DNA from: a bacterium
GTDB lineage: Bacteria; Pseudomonadota; Alphaproteobacteria; Rhizobiales; Aestuariivirgaceae
DNA length: 64,000 nucleotides
Direction of reading: 5' to 3'
Assembly (NCBI GenBank): GCA_022842165.1
Contig: JALHQC010000011.1
Location: 1-64,000 of the forward strand
Shown in pieces: positions 18,324 through 27,679 of the stretch. The position numbers and the translations under genes were made by a program. Each line of letters starts with the position of its first letter. Position 1 is the first letter of the stretch. The notes under the pieces are model-generated. The model saw only the letters and a list, made by a program, of their open reading frames with translations. It made no database searches and was not told where the DNA came from.

Positions 18324-18668
18324 ATGCTCGCACGTGCAGTTTGCAGCCTCGGCCTTCTACTTTCCGCATCGATCGGCAATGCCGCATTTGCTGATACCCC
18401 GATGACGGCACAGGAAATCATCAAGCTGGCGCCCGGCACCTTCCGGGCCGTCGTCAAGGGCAAGTATGAATTGACCGTTGTTCTGACGCGTGACGGTACC
18501 GCCGTCGGCAAGGCCCAGGGCCTCGAGGACCGCGGCCGCTGGACCGTTCGCAACGATGAACTCTGCATCGTTCTCCCCACCTGGACGAGGGGCCGTGTGG
18601 AGTGTTCTGCAGTGGTCGCTGACAATGGCTGGTACCGGGGCCGCAGCGTGTCGTTCCGCAAGCTCTGA
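18324..18668 (+). CDS. Secreted protein of unknown function
   Basis: 114 residues. ATG follows GGAGGGCAGCC, an excellent ribosome-binding site. A signal peptide (cleavage expected near NAAFADT) is followed by a compact domain with one disulfide-capable Cys pair (ELCIVLPTW, GRVECSAV) and the pattern LAPGTFRAVVKGKYELTVVLTRDGTAVGKAQGLEDRGRW. The pattern suggests a small beta-rich periplasmic domain. I cannot name the family. Confidence 0.75.
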   Translation: MLARAVCSLGLLLSASIGNAAFADTPMTAQEIIKLAPGTFRAVVKGKYELTVVLTRDGTAVGKAQGLEDRGRWTVRNDELCIVLPTWTRGRVECSAVVADNGWYRGRSVSFRKL

Positions 18669-18705
18669 AACTGGCGTTTTCTTTCGAAAAATCAACCGCT
18701 TTTCA

Positions 18706-18734
18706 TTGTAACGGCGGCCTTCCCGTCCTACATT
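18706..18734 (+). promoter_or_regulatory. Candidate sigma-70 promoter for gyrA
   Basis: TTGTAA and TACATT separated by 17 bp, about 75 bp upstream of the gyrA start. Good spacing and three to four consensus bases per box. No other evidence. Confidence 0.5.
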
Positions 18735-18775
18735 GCAGGAGCCGCCGAATCGTCGTTTTTTGAGCCTCGGTCCGG

Positions 18776-18795
18776 CCGGTTTCACCGGGGTTTTT
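18776..18795 (+). terminator. Terminator-like hairpin in the gyrA leader
   Basis: CCGGT-TTC-ACCGG followed by GG and five T residues, 14 bases before the gyrA start. The stem is only five base pairs. It could attenuate gyrA or be incidental. Confidence 0.35.
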
Positions 18796-18808
18796 CGCAA
18801 GGTTTTTC

Positions 18809-21520
18809 GTGGCCGACAACGACGACAAGAAGGGCGGCGTGCCGCCCTCCAATCCATCTGAAATTTCGCCCATCTCCATCGAAGAGGAGATGAAGAAAAG
18901 CTACCTCGATTACGCGATGAGCGTCATCGTGAGCCGTGCGCTGCCTGATGTGCGCGATGGGCTGAAGCCCGTGCACCGCCGCATCCTCTTCTCGATGAAC
19001 GAGAACGGCTACGACTGGAACAAGCCCTATCGCAAGTCCGCCCGCATCGTCGGCGATGTCATCGGTAAGTACCACCCTCACGGTGACCAGTCGATTTACG
19101 ACGCGCTGGTGCGCATGGCGCAGGAGTTTTCCCTCAGGCTGCCGCTGATCGACGGACAGGGCAATTTCGGCTCGGTCGACGGCGATCCGCCGGCCGCCAT
19201 GCGCTATACCGAATCCCGCATGGCGAAGGTGGCGCACGCGCTGCTCGACGATATCGACAAGAACACCGTCGATTTCCAGGCCAACTATGACAACTCCGAG
19301 CGCGAGCCGACCGTTCTTCCAGCCAAGTTTCCGAACCTCCTCGTCAACGGTTCAGGCGGCATCGCCGTCGGCATGGCCACCAACATGGCGCCCCACAATC
19401 TGGGCGAGGTGATCGACGCCTGCATCGCCGTCATCGATAATCCCGCCGTCAGCATCGAGGAACTGATCGACATCATTCCGGGCCCAGATTTCCCGACGGG
19501 TGCCATGATCCTCGGCCGCTCCGGCATCAAGTCGGCCTTCCACACCGGGCGTGGCTCCGTGGTCATGCGCGCCAAGGTTCGCACGGAAGAAATCCGCAAG
19601 GATCGCGAGGCCCTGATCGTCACCGAGATTCCCTATCAGGTGAACAAGTCGATGATGATCGAGCGCATCGCCGATCTGGTGCGCGAGAAGAAGCTCGAAG
19701 GCATCTCCGACATCCGCGACGAGTCCGATCGCGACGGCATGCGTGTCGTCATCGAGATCAAGCGCGATGCGATGGCCGATATCGTGCTGAACCAGCTTTA
19801 CCGCTTCACGCCGCTGCAATCGACCTTCGGCATCAACAACGTCTGCCTCACCGGCGGCCGCCCGGAACTGATGAACCTGAAGGACCTGCTGCAGGCCTTC
19901 ATTGCCTTCCGCGAGGAAGTCGCCACCAGGCGCACCAAGTTTCTGCTCAACAAGGCGCGCGACCGCGCCCACATCTTGGTGGGCCTGGCAATCGCCGTTG
20001 CCAACATCGATGATGTGATCGCTCTCATCCGCCGCTCCAAGGATGCAGCCGAGGCGCGTGAAGCCCTGATGGGGCGCGACTGGCCTGCGAAGGACATGGC
20101 CCCGCTGATCGTCCTCATCGCCGATCCGCGCCAGCGCCACAGTGCGGAAGACAGCTACCGCCTGTCGGACGAGCAGGCCCGCGCCATCCTCGAGTTGCGC
20201 CTTGCCCGCTTGACCGCTCTTGGCCGCGACGAGATCGCCGAGGAACTCGAAAAGCTCGCTCTCGAAATCGCCGAGTATCTCGAGATCCTCCGCTCGCGCG
20301 CCCGCGTGCTCGGCATCATCAAGGATGAACTCGCCGCGATCCGCAACGAATTCGCCACTCCACGCCGCACCGAGATCGTCGAAAACGAGGGCGAGGTCGA
20401 GGACGAAGATCTGATCCAGCGCGAGGACATGGTCGTCACCGTCAGCCACGCCGGCTACGTGAAGCGCGTGCCGCTCTCGGCCTATCGCGCCCAGCGCCGC
20501 GGCGGCAAGGGCCGCTCGGGCGTGGGCATGAAGGACGAGGATTTCGTGACGAAGCTTTTCGTCGCCAACACCCACACGCCCATCCTGTTCTTCTCGTCGG
20601 CCGGCATGGTCTACCGCCTGAAGGTCTGGCGCCTGCCGGTCGGAAATCCGCAGGCGCGCGGCAAGGCTTTGATCAATCTTTTGCCGCTGGCCCAGGACGA
20701 GCGCATCACGACGATCCTGCCGATGCCCGAGGAAGGCGCCAACGGCAACGCCATGCATTTGATGTTTGCGACGAAATCCGGAACCGTCCGCCGCAACGAG
20801 ATGTCGGATTTCGAAAGCATCAACCGCGCCGGCAAGATCGCCATGAAGCTGGACGAGGGCGACCAGATTGCGGGTGTCGAAATCTGCACCGCCTCCGATG
20901 ACGTGCAGTTGACCACCGCGCGAGGCCAGTGCATCCGCTTTGCGGTCGATGATGTCCGCGTCTTCAAGGGTCGCGACTCGACCGGCGTGCGCGGCATCCG
21001 GCTGGAGGAGGGCGATCACGTCATCTCGATGTCGATCCTCCGCCACGTCGAGGCAACGCCTGACGAACGCGCTGCCTTCCTGAAAATGTCCCGCGCCGTT
21101 GCCGGAGAAGAAACCGAGCCGGGTCTGAGCGATGAAGAAGCAACTGCCGACATTCGCCTCAGCCAGGAGCGCTACGCCGAGTTGGGTGCTGCCGAACAGA
21201 TCATCCTGACGGTTTCATCGAACGGCTACGGCAAGCGCACGTCGTCCTATGAGTATCGCGTTACCGGCCGCGGCGGCAAAGGCATCGTCGCCATGACGGT
21301 GAATGGCCGCAACGGCCCGCTGGTCGCCAGCTTCCCCGTCGATGACGAGGACCAGATCATGCTGGTGACGGATGGCGGACAATTGATCCGTTGCCCGGTG
21401 CACGACATCCGCAAGGCCGGCCGTTCGACGCAGGGCGTCATCGTGATCGACGTCGCCGATGACGAGCATGTCGTCTCGGTAGAGCACATCACGGAAGAAG
21501 AGGATGACGCCTCGACTTGA
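18809..21520 (+). CDS. gyrA: DNA gyrase subunit A
   Basis: 903 residues from GTG 18809. Gyrase A cuts and rejoins DNA during supercoiling. The catalytic Tyr is Y133 in AAMRYTE. The breakage-reunion domain is followed by a six-bladed C-terminal wheel with GyrA boxes ([10 protein letters not shown]). In the quinolone pocket the sequence is [13 protein letters not shown], so the residue matching E. coli Ser83 is Gln (Q94 here), while Asp87 is kept. The C terminus is acidic (EEEDDAST). Gene order gyrA...coaD-ppi-queA-tgt is common in Rhizobiales. Confidence 0.98.
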   Translation: MADNDDKKGGVPPSNPSEISPISIEEEMKKSYLDYAMSVIVSRALPDVRDGLKPVHRRILFSMNENGYDWNKPYRKSARIVGDVIGKYHPHGDQSIYDALVRMAQEFSLRLPLIDGQGNFGSVDGDPPAAMRYTESRMAKVAHALLDDIDKNTVDFQANYDNSEREPTVLPAKFPNLLVNGSGGIAVGMATNMAPHNLGEVIDACIAVIDNPAVSIEELIDIIPGPDFPTGAMILGRSGIKSAFHTGRGSVVMRAKVRTEEIRKDREALIVTEIPYQVNKSMMIERIADLVREKKLEGISDIRDESDRDGMRVVIEIKRDAMADIVLNQLYRFTPLQSTFGINNVCLTGGRPELMNLKDLLQAFIAFREEVATRRTKFLLNKARDRAHILVGLAIAVANIDDVIALIRRSKDAAEAREALMGRDWPAKDMAPLIVLIADPRQRHSAEDSYRLSDEQARAILELRLARLTALGRDEIAEELEKLALEIAEYLEILRSRARVLGIIKDELAAIRNEFATPRRTEIVENEGEVEDEDLIQREDMVVTVSHAGYVKRVPLSAYRAQRRGGKGRSGVGMKDEDFVTKLFVANTHTPILFFSSAGMVYRLKVWRLPVGNPQARGKALINLLPLAQDERITTILPMPEEGANGNAMHLMFATKSGTVRRNEMSDFESINRAGKIAMKLDEGDQIAGVEICTASDDVQLTTARGQCIRFAVDDVRVFKGRDSTGVRGIRLEEGDHVISMSILRHVEATPDERAAFLKMSRAVAGEETEPGLSDEEATADIRLSQERYAELGAAEQIILTVSSNGYGKRTSSYEYRVTGRGGKGIVAMTVNGRNGPLVASFPVDDEDQIMLVTDGGQLIRCPVHDIRKAGRSTQGVIVIDVADDEHVVSVEHITEEEDDAST

Positions 21521-21583
21521 TGTTGCTCAACAGGCGGATGAGGGCAGTCGTGCAACGCATTGCGCTATTGCCGCGTAGCCTCC

Positions 21584-22201
21584 GTGCCGCCTGAAATCCT
21601 CCTCGCCTTCGCAGGCGCCTGCGCGCTGCTGTTTCTGAAGCCGGGGCCTGCCATGTCGGTGATCGTCGCCAACGCGGTGGGCTATGGGATACGGGGCGGC
21701 CTGGTGACTGTCGCTGGCAACGTCATCGGTTTCCTCCTGCTGCTGACGATCGTCGGTTTCGGGCTCTCCTGGATTGCCGAAACGATGCGAACCTGGTTCG
21801 ACTGGATCAGGCTCGGCGGTGCCATCTATCTCATCTGGCTCGGGCTCTCGCGCCTTCGCAATGCCGGGCGGATCTCGAAATACAGCGAAAATCCGACGGG
21901 TGAACTTTTCCGCGATGGTTTTCTCGTCGCCGTAGCGAACCCGGAGGTGATCCTGTTCCTCGCCGCCTTCCTGCCGCCTTTTGTCGATCCCGCGCAGCCC
22001 GCTGCGCCACAAGTCGCCGCTCTATCGGCGATCTTCCTGGCAATCAGCGCTGGCGCGGGCGTTCTCCTCGCGGTGCTGGCAGGGCAGGCGAGGCAGTTTC
22101 TCTCCGGCGGCCGCCTGAAATGGATTGACTGGCTCTCCGGGGGCTTGCTGGTGATAGCCGGTCTGTGGCTAGCTTGGCCATCGCTGGAGCTGCTGTCATG
22201 A
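21584..22201 (+). CDS. LysE/RhtB-family amino-acid exporter
   Basis: 205 residues from GTG 21584, the usual size for the family; TTG 21560 is the track's start and neither has a clear ribosome-binding site. Six predicted helices and the motifs FLKPGPAMSVIVANAVGYGIRGGL and GAIYLIWLGLSRLR are LysE/RhtB signatures. It overlaps a second LysE gene by four bases (ATGA), a tandem pair with probably different substrates. Confidence 0.88.
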   Translation: MPPEILLAFAGACALLFLKPGPAMSVIVANAVGYGIRGGLVTVAGNVIGFLLLLTIVGFGLSWIAETMRTWFDWIRLGGAIYLIWLGLSRLRNAGRISKYSENPTGELFRDGFLVAVANPEVILFLAAFLPPFVDPAQPAAPQVAALSAIFLAISAGAGVLLAVLAGQARQFLSGGRLKWIDWLSGGLLVIAGLWLAWPSLELLS

Positions 22202-22809
22202 CGCTCGAATCCTACATCGCCTTTTGTCTTGCCGCCGCGGCTCTTGCCTTTGTGCCGGGTCCCACGGTCACCGTCATCATTGCCAACAGCCTGCGCCATG
22301 GCACCCGTGCCGGACTGATGAACGTGGCGGGAACGCAGGCAGGCTTTCTGATCTGGCTCGCCATCGCGGCACTGGGCCTCGGCGCCGCCATCGAAGTGAT
22401 GGGCCTGTGGTTCGACGTGCTGCGCTATGCCGGCGCCGCCTATCTCATCTGGTTGGCGATCAAGCTTTTCCGGTCGAAGGGCGATCTCGCCATCGCGGTC
22501 GATCGTGCCCGGCCGCATGGCAGCTTCTTCCTGCAGGGTTTCATCGTCATCATTTCCAACCCCAAGATGCTCGTCTTGTTCGGCGCCATGATCCCGCCCT
22601 TCATCGTGCCGGGTGGTGACCCGATGCAGCAGATCGTGCTGCTCGGCCTCACCTTCATGGTCATCGCTGGCGTGGGCGATACGCTTTACGCGCTGATGGC
22701 GGGAAAGGCCGGGATCTTCCTGTCGCGCTCGCGTATCCGCGCGCTGGAAATCGCCAGCGGCATGTTCCTGCTGGGCGGCGGCATCTGGATGGCGCTGCGC
22801 GGGCGCTGA
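22198..22809 (+). CDS. LysE/RhtB-family amino-acid exporter, second copy
   Basis: 203 residues from ATG 22198, overlapping the stop of the first copy (ATGA); the track's start at 22165 lies inside that gene. Motifs FVPGPTVTVIIANSLRHGTRAGLMNVAG and GAAYLIWLAIKLFRSK match the family. The two copies are clearly diverged. It ends four bases from the convergent VOC gene. Confidence 0.9.
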   Translation: MTLESYIAFCLAAAALAFVPGPTVTVIIANSLRHGTRAGLMNVAGTQAGFLIWLAIAALGLGAAIEVMGLWFDVLRYAGAAYLIWLAIKLFRSKGDLAIAVDRARPHGSFFLQGFIVIISNPKMLVLFGAMIPPFIVPGGDPMQQIVLLGLTFMVIAGVGDTLYALMAGKAGIFLSRSRIRALEIASGMFLLGGGIWMALRGR

Positions 22810-22813
22810 AGCC

Positions 22814-23236
22814 TCACGCCATGCCGAGCTTGCGGGCCAGTTCGAAATCCCAGAACGTCGCCTCGATTTTGTTGCCGTCCAGGTCTTTCACGAAACAGCC
22901 GAAATAGGGTTCGCCATAGTCATGGCGATGGCCAGGATCGCCGTCGGGCGTACCGCCAGCGGCTATCGCTTCGGCGAAGAATGCTTCGACCTCGGCCTTC
23001 GAAACCGCCATGAAGCCGACGTGCACGCCGTTCCCGACGGTGGCAGGTCCGCCATTGAATGGCGCGTTGATCCAGAATTCAGGATAGGTTCTGCCGAAGG
23101 CCACCATGCCCGGATGCTCCATCATCACCTTGCAGCCGACGGTCGCCAGCACACGGGTATAAAATGCCCTGGCCCGCGGCAAATCATTGGTGCCAAGCGA
23201 TACATGCGAAAGGCAGGACGGGTTTTCATCTGTCAT
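22814..23236 (-). CDS. VOC-superfamily (glyoxalase-like) protein
   Basis: 140 residues from ATG 23236, preceded by GGGAGCACTGAC; the track's longer N terminus is not family-like. The fold is recognisable from LSHVSLGTNDLPRARAFYTRVLATVG and FVKDLDGNKIEATF, which carry the expected metal ligands His and Glu. Family members bind divalent metals and act as lyases, dioxygenases or resistance proteins. Function unknown. Confidence 0.85.
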   Translation of the reverse strand: MTDENPSCLSHVSLGTNDLPRARAFYTRVLATVGCKVMMEHPGMVAFGRTYPEFWINAPFNGGPATVGNGVHVGFMAVSKAEVEAFFAEAIAAGGTPDGDPGHRHDYGEPYFGCFVKDLDGNKIEATFWDFELARKLGMA

Positions 23237-23321
23237 GTCAGTGCTCCCTCGGTCGGCTTTACTCTGGCGAAATCCTGCTGACAGGTTGCGGCAGGATGAT
23301 GATGGGACTATTGATGATCGC

Positions 23322-23822
23322 ATGGCACGCACAGGCTTCTATCCCGGCTCGTTCGATCCCGTCACCTACGGCCACCTCGACATCATCGCGAGGGCAGCCC
23401 GCCTTGTTGACAAGCTCGTGCTTGGCGTGGGCGTCCACCACGGCAAGCAGGCGCTCATCGACGCCGAAACCCGCATCAATCTGCTCGAAAACGTTATCCG
23501 CCCCATTGCGGAGCATACCGGCGTGAAGATCACGGTGGCGACGTTCGATGGCCTAGCGGTCGATGCCGCACGCCGCCACCACGCCGGCCTCATCATCCGC
23601 GGCCTGCGCGATGCGTCCGACTTCGACTACGAGGTGCAGATGGGGCAGATGAACGGCGCCATGGCGCCCGACATCGAGACGGTATTCCTCGCCGCATCGC
23701 CCGCCACCCGCATGATCGCCTCGTCGCTGGTGAAGCAGATCGCGAAAATGGGCGGCGACATCACGCTCTTCATCCCGAAGGAAGCGCAAGACGTCATGGC
23801 CGCCGCCCTCAAGCGCCTTTGA
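23322..23822 (+). CDS. coaD: Phosphopantetheine adenylyltransferase
   Basis: 166 residues from ATG 23322. CoaD makes dephospho-CoA from 4'-phosphopantetheine and ATP. The nucleotidyltransferase start MARTGFYPGSFDPVTYGHLDII contains the T/HxGH motif, and ISS/T-like AASPATRMIASSLVKQIA is present near the C terminus. No strong ribosome-binding site is visible. Its end overlaps the convergent VOC gene by 14 bases. Confidence 0.96.
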   Translation: MARTGFYPGSFDPVTYGHLDIIARAARLVDKLVLGVGVHHGKQALIDAETRINLLENVIRPIAEHTGVKITVATFDGLAVDAARRHHAGLIIRGLRDASDFDYEVQMGQMNGAMAPDIETVFLAASPATRMIASSLVKQIAKMGGDITLFIPKEAQDVMAAALKRL

Positions 23823-24225
23823 CCGCCGCATCGTTGATTTCGATGACGTGATTGTCGGGATCGACGATGTAAAGCTGCTTGTAGGGTGCCGGACCGTCGA
23901 GACGGAGCACCAGTTGCATACGGTCTCCCGAGGCCAGCGTGCTGTCATACCCAAGCGCCTCCAGGTGCCGCCGCGTCCCGTCGAAATCCGCAACGCGTGC
24001 TGCGAAATGAACGGCACCCGTGTCAACGGCGGGCGCAGGCCTCAAAGGCACCTCCATATTCACCGTCAAGTGGATTTCCAGCGAACCCGCCGCCATCCAC
24101 GCGCCGATGTTGTTGAACGGTGGCCGCTCGATCTGGGTCAGACCCAGCACATCCCTGTAAAATGCCTTGGACCGTTCCAGATCGCGGACCGGCAGCGAGA
24201 CGTGGTCGAACGACGAAATCTTCAT
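23809..24225 (-). CDS. VOC-superfamily (glyoxalase/fosfomycin-resistance-like) protein
   Basis: 138 residues from ATG 24225 with GGGGGCTTTG upstream. SSFDHVSLPVRDLERSKAFYRDVLGL and LYIVDPDNHVIEIND are the two ends of a glyoxalase-fold monomer with metal-binding His and Glu. It differs strongly from the other VOC gene on the far side of coaD. Activity unknown. Confidence 0.87.
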   Translation of the reverse strand: MKISSFDHVSLPVRDLERSKAFYRDVLGLTQIERPPFNNIGAWMAAGSLEIHLTVNMEVPLRPAPAVDTGAVHFAARVADFDGTRRHLEALGYDSTLASGDRMQLVLRLDGPAPYKQLYIVDPDNHVIEINDAAVKGA

Positions 24226-24324
24226 CAAAGCCCCCGGGGCGCCGGATATTGGATCGCGGGATGGCGCCGGTCCGAAGGCTACCGGGCCGTGAAACCCACC
24301 GCAAGGTCATTGCATTGACATTTT

Positions 24325-24344
24325 GTTCCTGTCCGGTCAGGAAC
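24325..24344. repeat. Inverted repeat upstream of ppiA
   Basis: GTTCCTG-N6-CAGGAAC, perfect seven-base arms, 26 bp before the ppiA ATG and just after a TTGACA (24315-24320). It may be an operator or a leader hairpin. It does not have the N7 spacing of a LexA box. Confidence 0.5.
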
Positions 24345-24369
24345 GGCTTTGACAACAATGGGAGTCACC

Positions 24370-24882
24370 ATGATCAGGAAACTGGGCCTTGCCGCGCTTG
24401 CGGCCGGCCTTCTCGCAACCCCCGCAGTCGCCGCGGAAAAACTCACCGTCGAAACCAGCAAGGGCTGTTCCTTCGACATCGCGCTCCGGTCCGATCTGGC
24501 GCCGAAGCATGTGGAGCAGATCACGAAACTCGCGGCCGCCGGCTTCTACGATGGTATCGTCTTCCACCGTGTCATCGAGGGCTTCATGGCCCAGACCGGC
24601 GATCCGACAGGCACCGGCATGGGCGGCTCGAAGGAGCCTGATCTTGCAGCCGAATTCACGCCCGAACCGTTCTCGCGCGGCACCGTCGGCATGGCGCGTT
24701 CCAGCGATCCCAACTCTGGCAACAGCCAGTTCTTCATCATGTTCGCACAGGGCGATTTCCTCAACGGCCAATACACGGTCTGGGGCAAGGTCGATGAAGC
24801 GGGCATGGCCTGCGTTGACCAGATCGCGCGCGGCGAACCCCCTGCAACCCCTGACAAGATGACAAAGGTGACAGTGCAATAA
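24370..24882 (+). CDS. Periplasmic cyclophilin-type peptidyl-prolyl isomerase
   Basis: 170 residues from ATG 24370, with GGAG five bases before. A signal peptide (ending ATPAVAA) targets the periplasm. Cyclophilin catalytic features are present: FHRVIEGFMAQTGDPTGTGMGG with the active Arg, and GTVGMARSSDPNSGNSQFFI. It assists proline-limited folding of envelope proteins. TAATG couples it to the cytoplasmic paralogue that follows. Confidence 0.93.
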   Translation: MIRKLGLAALAAGLLATPAVAAEKLTVETSKGCSFDIALRSDLAPKHVEQITKLAAAGFYDGIVFHRVIEGFMAQTGDPTGTGMGGSKEPDLAAEFTPEPFSRGTVGMARSSDPNSGNSQFFIMFAQGDFLNGQYTVWGKVDEAGMACVDQIARGEPPATPDKMTKVTVQ

Positions 24883-25367
24883 TGGCCGATCTCGAAAACA
24901 CCCTCTATCTCGACATTGCGAATGCCAAGGGCGAGGCCAAGGGCCGCGTCACGATCGAGCTCCGCCCCGATCTCGCGCCGAACCATGTGAACCAGATCAA
25001 GTCGCTGGCGCGTGAAGGCTTCTACGACAACGTGGTGTTCCACCGCGTGATCGAGGGCTTCATGGCCCAGGGCGGCGACCCGACGGGCAGCGGCATGGGC
25101 GGCTCCAAGAAGCCGAACCTCAAGCAGGAATTCTCGAAGGAACCGCACGTGCGCGGCACCTGTTCGATGGCCCGCTCGCAGAGCCCTGATTCGGCCAACA
25201 GCCAGTTCTTCATCTGCTTCGGCGACGCCGGCTTCCTCGACCGTCAATACACGGTCTGGGGCAAGGTCACCGAAGGCATGGACATTGTGGACGGCATCAA
25301 GCGCGGCGAACCCGTGCGCGAGCCGGACAAGATCGCCAAGATGCAGGTCGCGGCAGACGCGAAGTGA
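24882..25367 (+). CDS. ppiB: Cytoplasmic cyclophilin-type peptidyl-prolyl isomerase
   Basis: 161 residues without a signal peptide. It carries the same core as the upstream gene (FHRVIEGFMAQGGDPTGSGMGG; GTCSMARSQSPDSANSQFFICF). The start overlaps the previous stop by one base. The secreted/cytosolic pair is typical for Rhizobiales next to coaD and queA-tgt. Confidence 0.94.
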   Translation: MADLENTLYLDIANAKGEAKGRVTIELRPDLAPNHVNQIKSLAREGFYDNVVFHRVIEGFMAQGGDPTGSGMGGSKKPNLKQEFSKEPHVRGTCSMARSQSPDSANSQFFICFGDAGFLDRQYTVWGKVTEGMDIVDGIKRGEPVREPDKIAKMQVAADAK

Positions 25368-25368
25368 C

Positions 25369-25776
25369 ATGAGACAGCTTCTCGCCGCCGCAGTGCTTTT
25401 CACCTTGATGGCCCTGCCAGCGCAGGCCACCGAGTGGATGGATTGCTCCGGCGGCGAGAAGGTCAGTATCCGCGTTCTGTTGGGCGCCATGGATGTGATC
25501 GCGGTCGATACCGTCGAGATCGAAGTTGCGGACAGGAAATGGTCCACGCGCGGCGGTGAGGGCGTCACCCCCATCACCAAGGGTCAGGCCTTCGAAACAC
25601 CCGACCAGATGTGGATCGACGTGACGGATGAGAACGTCAACCTCATCGTCGCCAGGCTGCGCGTGTTCAAGGCCTTTGAAGACGGCCCGGAGGACGGCCA
25701 GCCTTCCGACGCCAGGGGCGGAACGCTCCACATGCCCGGCATCGGCGCCTGGGCGGTGAGTTGTACGGGGCCATGA
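25369..25776 (+). CDS. Secreted protein of unknown function
   Basis: 135 residues from ATG 25369, one base after the ppiB stop, so probably in that transcript. The signal peptide ends LPAQA. The mature part (TEWMDCSGGEKVSIRVLLGAMDVIAVDTVEIEVADRKWST) has Cys near each end (MDCSGG, AVSCTG), likely a disulfide. The family is not recognised. Confidence 0.72.
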   Translation: MRQLLAAAVLFTLMALPAQATEWMDCSGGEKVSIRVLLGAMDVIAVDTVEIEVADRKWSTRGGEGVTPITKGQAFETPDQMWIDVTDENVNLIVARLRVFKAFEDGPEDGQPSDARGGTLHMPGIGAWAVSCTGP

Positions 25777-25796
25777 GAAACAAGTTTTTTATTCAA

Positions 25797-25836
25797 CTTC
25801 TATCTTAAGCTCATCGCTTCTATCTTGAGATCGTCG
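25797..25836. repeat. Imperfect 20-bp tandem repeat before the low-GC gene
   Basis: CTTCTATCTTAAGCTCATCG is followed directly by CTTCTATCTTGAGATCGTCG, 17 of 20 bases alike. It lies in the AT-rich gap between the ppiB cluster and the HEPN-motif gene and may mark an insertion boundary. Confidence 0.75.
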
Positions 25837-25912
25837 TCCACTGTCGCTCGCGTTTCTTCAATGGCCAACGCATGGTATAAATCAGTTTCGCGGGACAACT
25901 ATCTCAGGCAAT

Positions 25913-26620
25913 GTGCTTGCCAGCAAAAAGGGAACAGGTGACTTGGATTTTCCCGACAATGTCGAGCAATTGCAAGCAGAGGAGCGGTCAATTAGATTAA
26001 TTGGGACCGCGCTTTATCGCGGTTTTCATGACGACCGGGACTTCAGAGATGTCCTGAACCCGTTAATCTCTGCAATGGCGACACGTTGCAGGTCTCATGC
26101 CTCCACGCGGAATGATCATTTTCAGGATGCTTTCAACAGTTACATCGTTTCGGCCTATCATGCCGCGCGCAGCGCTGAAGCGCTGGCGCGTTTAGCCCAA
26201 GAGTATCGTGCCGATCTAGTTCAATATTGCTTGCTCATGTCGGTTCAACATTCGTTTGGTCCTGCGGCAGTTTTTGAACTGCAGAATGCAGCTGACTTGC
26301 TTAGCATACCGAAGATACGAGAGTGCATTAGTTTAACTGGAGAATCTGTGTCAGAACTCTTCACGAGACATTTTCCCGATTTACGACAGGCAAGACATGC
26401 ACTTGCGCACGAAGCTGAGCGCTCCATGGGGCTTGTACGAAATCAGCCCATTGGTCTTGGCCTGCCGCAAATGAGAGGCCAGTTCGGATCGAAGTTGTTT
26501 GGGTTGACCACAGAAAAGTTCGAGCCGCTTGAGATAGATATTAGCTCCGTCAAAATTGTCGATTTCTTGAAAGACCTTCAAGGGATGCTCAACGCGGCCG
26601 AAGCCTCCGGTTGGCCGTGA
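25913..26620 (+). CDS. HEPN-motif protein, possible RNase toxin or defence protein, low GC
   Basis: 235 residues from GTG 25913 (weak ribosome-binding site; TTG ten codons later follows AGGTGAC and is an alternative). The protein is mainly helical. Residues 161-166 read RHALAH, which fits the R-[NHD]-x3-H motif of HEPN ribonucleases, and lie at the expected place in a late helix (LRQARHALAHEAE). The gene is visibly poorer in G+C than its neighbours: bases 26221-26280 are 26/60. It sits as a single gene between ppiB and queA, ending directly against the queA ATG. No antitoxin-like partner is adjacent. The HEPN assignment is motif-based only. Confidence 0.6.
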   Translation: MLASKKGTGDLDFPDNVEQLQAEERSIRLIGTALYRGFHDDRDFRDVLNPLISAMATRCRSHASTRNDHFQDAFNSYIVSAYHAARSAEALARLAQEYRADLVQYCLLMSVQHSFGPAAVFELQNAADLLSIPKIRECISLTGESVSELFTRHFPDLRQARHALAHEAERSMGLVRNQPIGLGLPQMRGQFGSKLFGLTTEKFEPLEIDISSVKIVDFLKDLQGMLNAAEASGWP

Positions 26621-27679
26621 ATGCGCGTCTCGGATTTCGATTTCGACCTGCCGCCGGAGCGGATTGCATTGCGCCCGGCAACCCCGCGCGATTCATCGAA
26701 ACTCCTTGTTGTGAGACCAGTTGGCCTGGAAGACCGCATCTTCCGCGAACTTCCGCAGTTCCTGAAGAAGGGTGACGTCCTCGTCTTCAACAATACCCGC
26801 GTCATTCCTGCTGCCCTCTCGGGCCACCGCATCGGCCGTCTCGGTACCCTGCCGAAAATCGAAATCCTGCTACACATGCGGCTCGACGGGCACCGTTGGA
26901 AAGCTTTCGCAAAGCCCGCGAAAAAGCTCCAGCAGGGCGATCGCATCCGCTTTGGTGCGGAAGGAAAAGTCTGTCTTCTCGGGACCTTGGATGCCACGGT
27001 TGAGGAAAAGGGCGAAGCGGGCGAAATCACGCTCGCCTTCGATTTCCATGGTCCGATACTGGACGAGGCCATTGCAGCCGTCGGCGAGATGCCGCTGCCG
27101 CCTTACATCGCGGGCAAGCGCGGAACCGACGAACAGGACCGCACCGACTATCAAACCATCTACGCCGAGAAAGAGGGTGCCGTCGCAGCACCCACCGCCG
27201 GATTGCACTTCACACCGGAAGTGATGAAGTCACTGCAAGACGCTGGTATTAAAACGGAATTCGTAACGCTCCACGTCGGCGCCGGGACCTTCCTGCCCGT
27301 CAAGACGGAAGACACAGCCGAACACAAGATGCATGCCGAATGGGGCGAGGTCACCGCCGAAACCGTCAAGCGCCTGAAAGCCGCCCGCGCCGCCGGTGGC
27401 CGCATCGTGGCAGTGGGCACCACATCGCTCCGCCTTCTCGAAAGCTCCGGCCTCGAACCCTTTTCCGGAACGACCGACATTTTCATCACGCCAGGCTACC
27501 GCTTCCGCGCCGTCGATCTCCTCATCACCAATTTCCATTTGCCGAAGTCGACGCTCTTTATGCTTGTCTCGGCCTTCGCGGGGCTGGAGCGAATGCGCTC
27601 CGCCTATGCCCACGCGATCGCAAATGACTATCGGTTCTATTCCTATGGCGATGCGAGCCTGCTATTCCCCGCGCCATGA
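26621..27679 (+). CDS. queA: S-adenosylmethionine:tRNA ribosyltransferase-isomerase
   Basis: 352 residues. QueA transfers the ribosyl part of AdoMet to preQ1-tRNA to give epoxyqueuosine. Family motifs: [90 protein letters not shown]. The ATG directly follows the stop of the low-GC gene, so its native promoter or ribosome-binding site may now lie inside that gene. It overlaps tgt by four bases. Confidence 0.97.
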   Translation: MRVSDFDFDLPPERIALRPATPRDSSKLLVVRPVGLEDRIFRELPQFLKKGDVLVFNNTRVIPAALSGHRIGRLGTLPKIEILLHMRLDGHRWKAFAKPAKKLQQGDRIRFGAEGKVCLLGTLDATVEEKGEAGEITLAFDFHGPILDEAIAAVGEMPLPPYIAGKRGTDEQDRTDYQTIYAEKEGAVAAPTAGLHFTPEVMKSLQDAGIKTEFVTLHVGAGTFLPVKTEDTAEHKMHAEWGEVTAETVKRLKAARAAGGRIVAVGTTSLRLLESSGLEPFSGTTDIFITPGYRFRAVDLLITNFHLPKSTLFMLVSAFAGLERMRSAYAHAIANDYRFYSYGDASLLFPAP

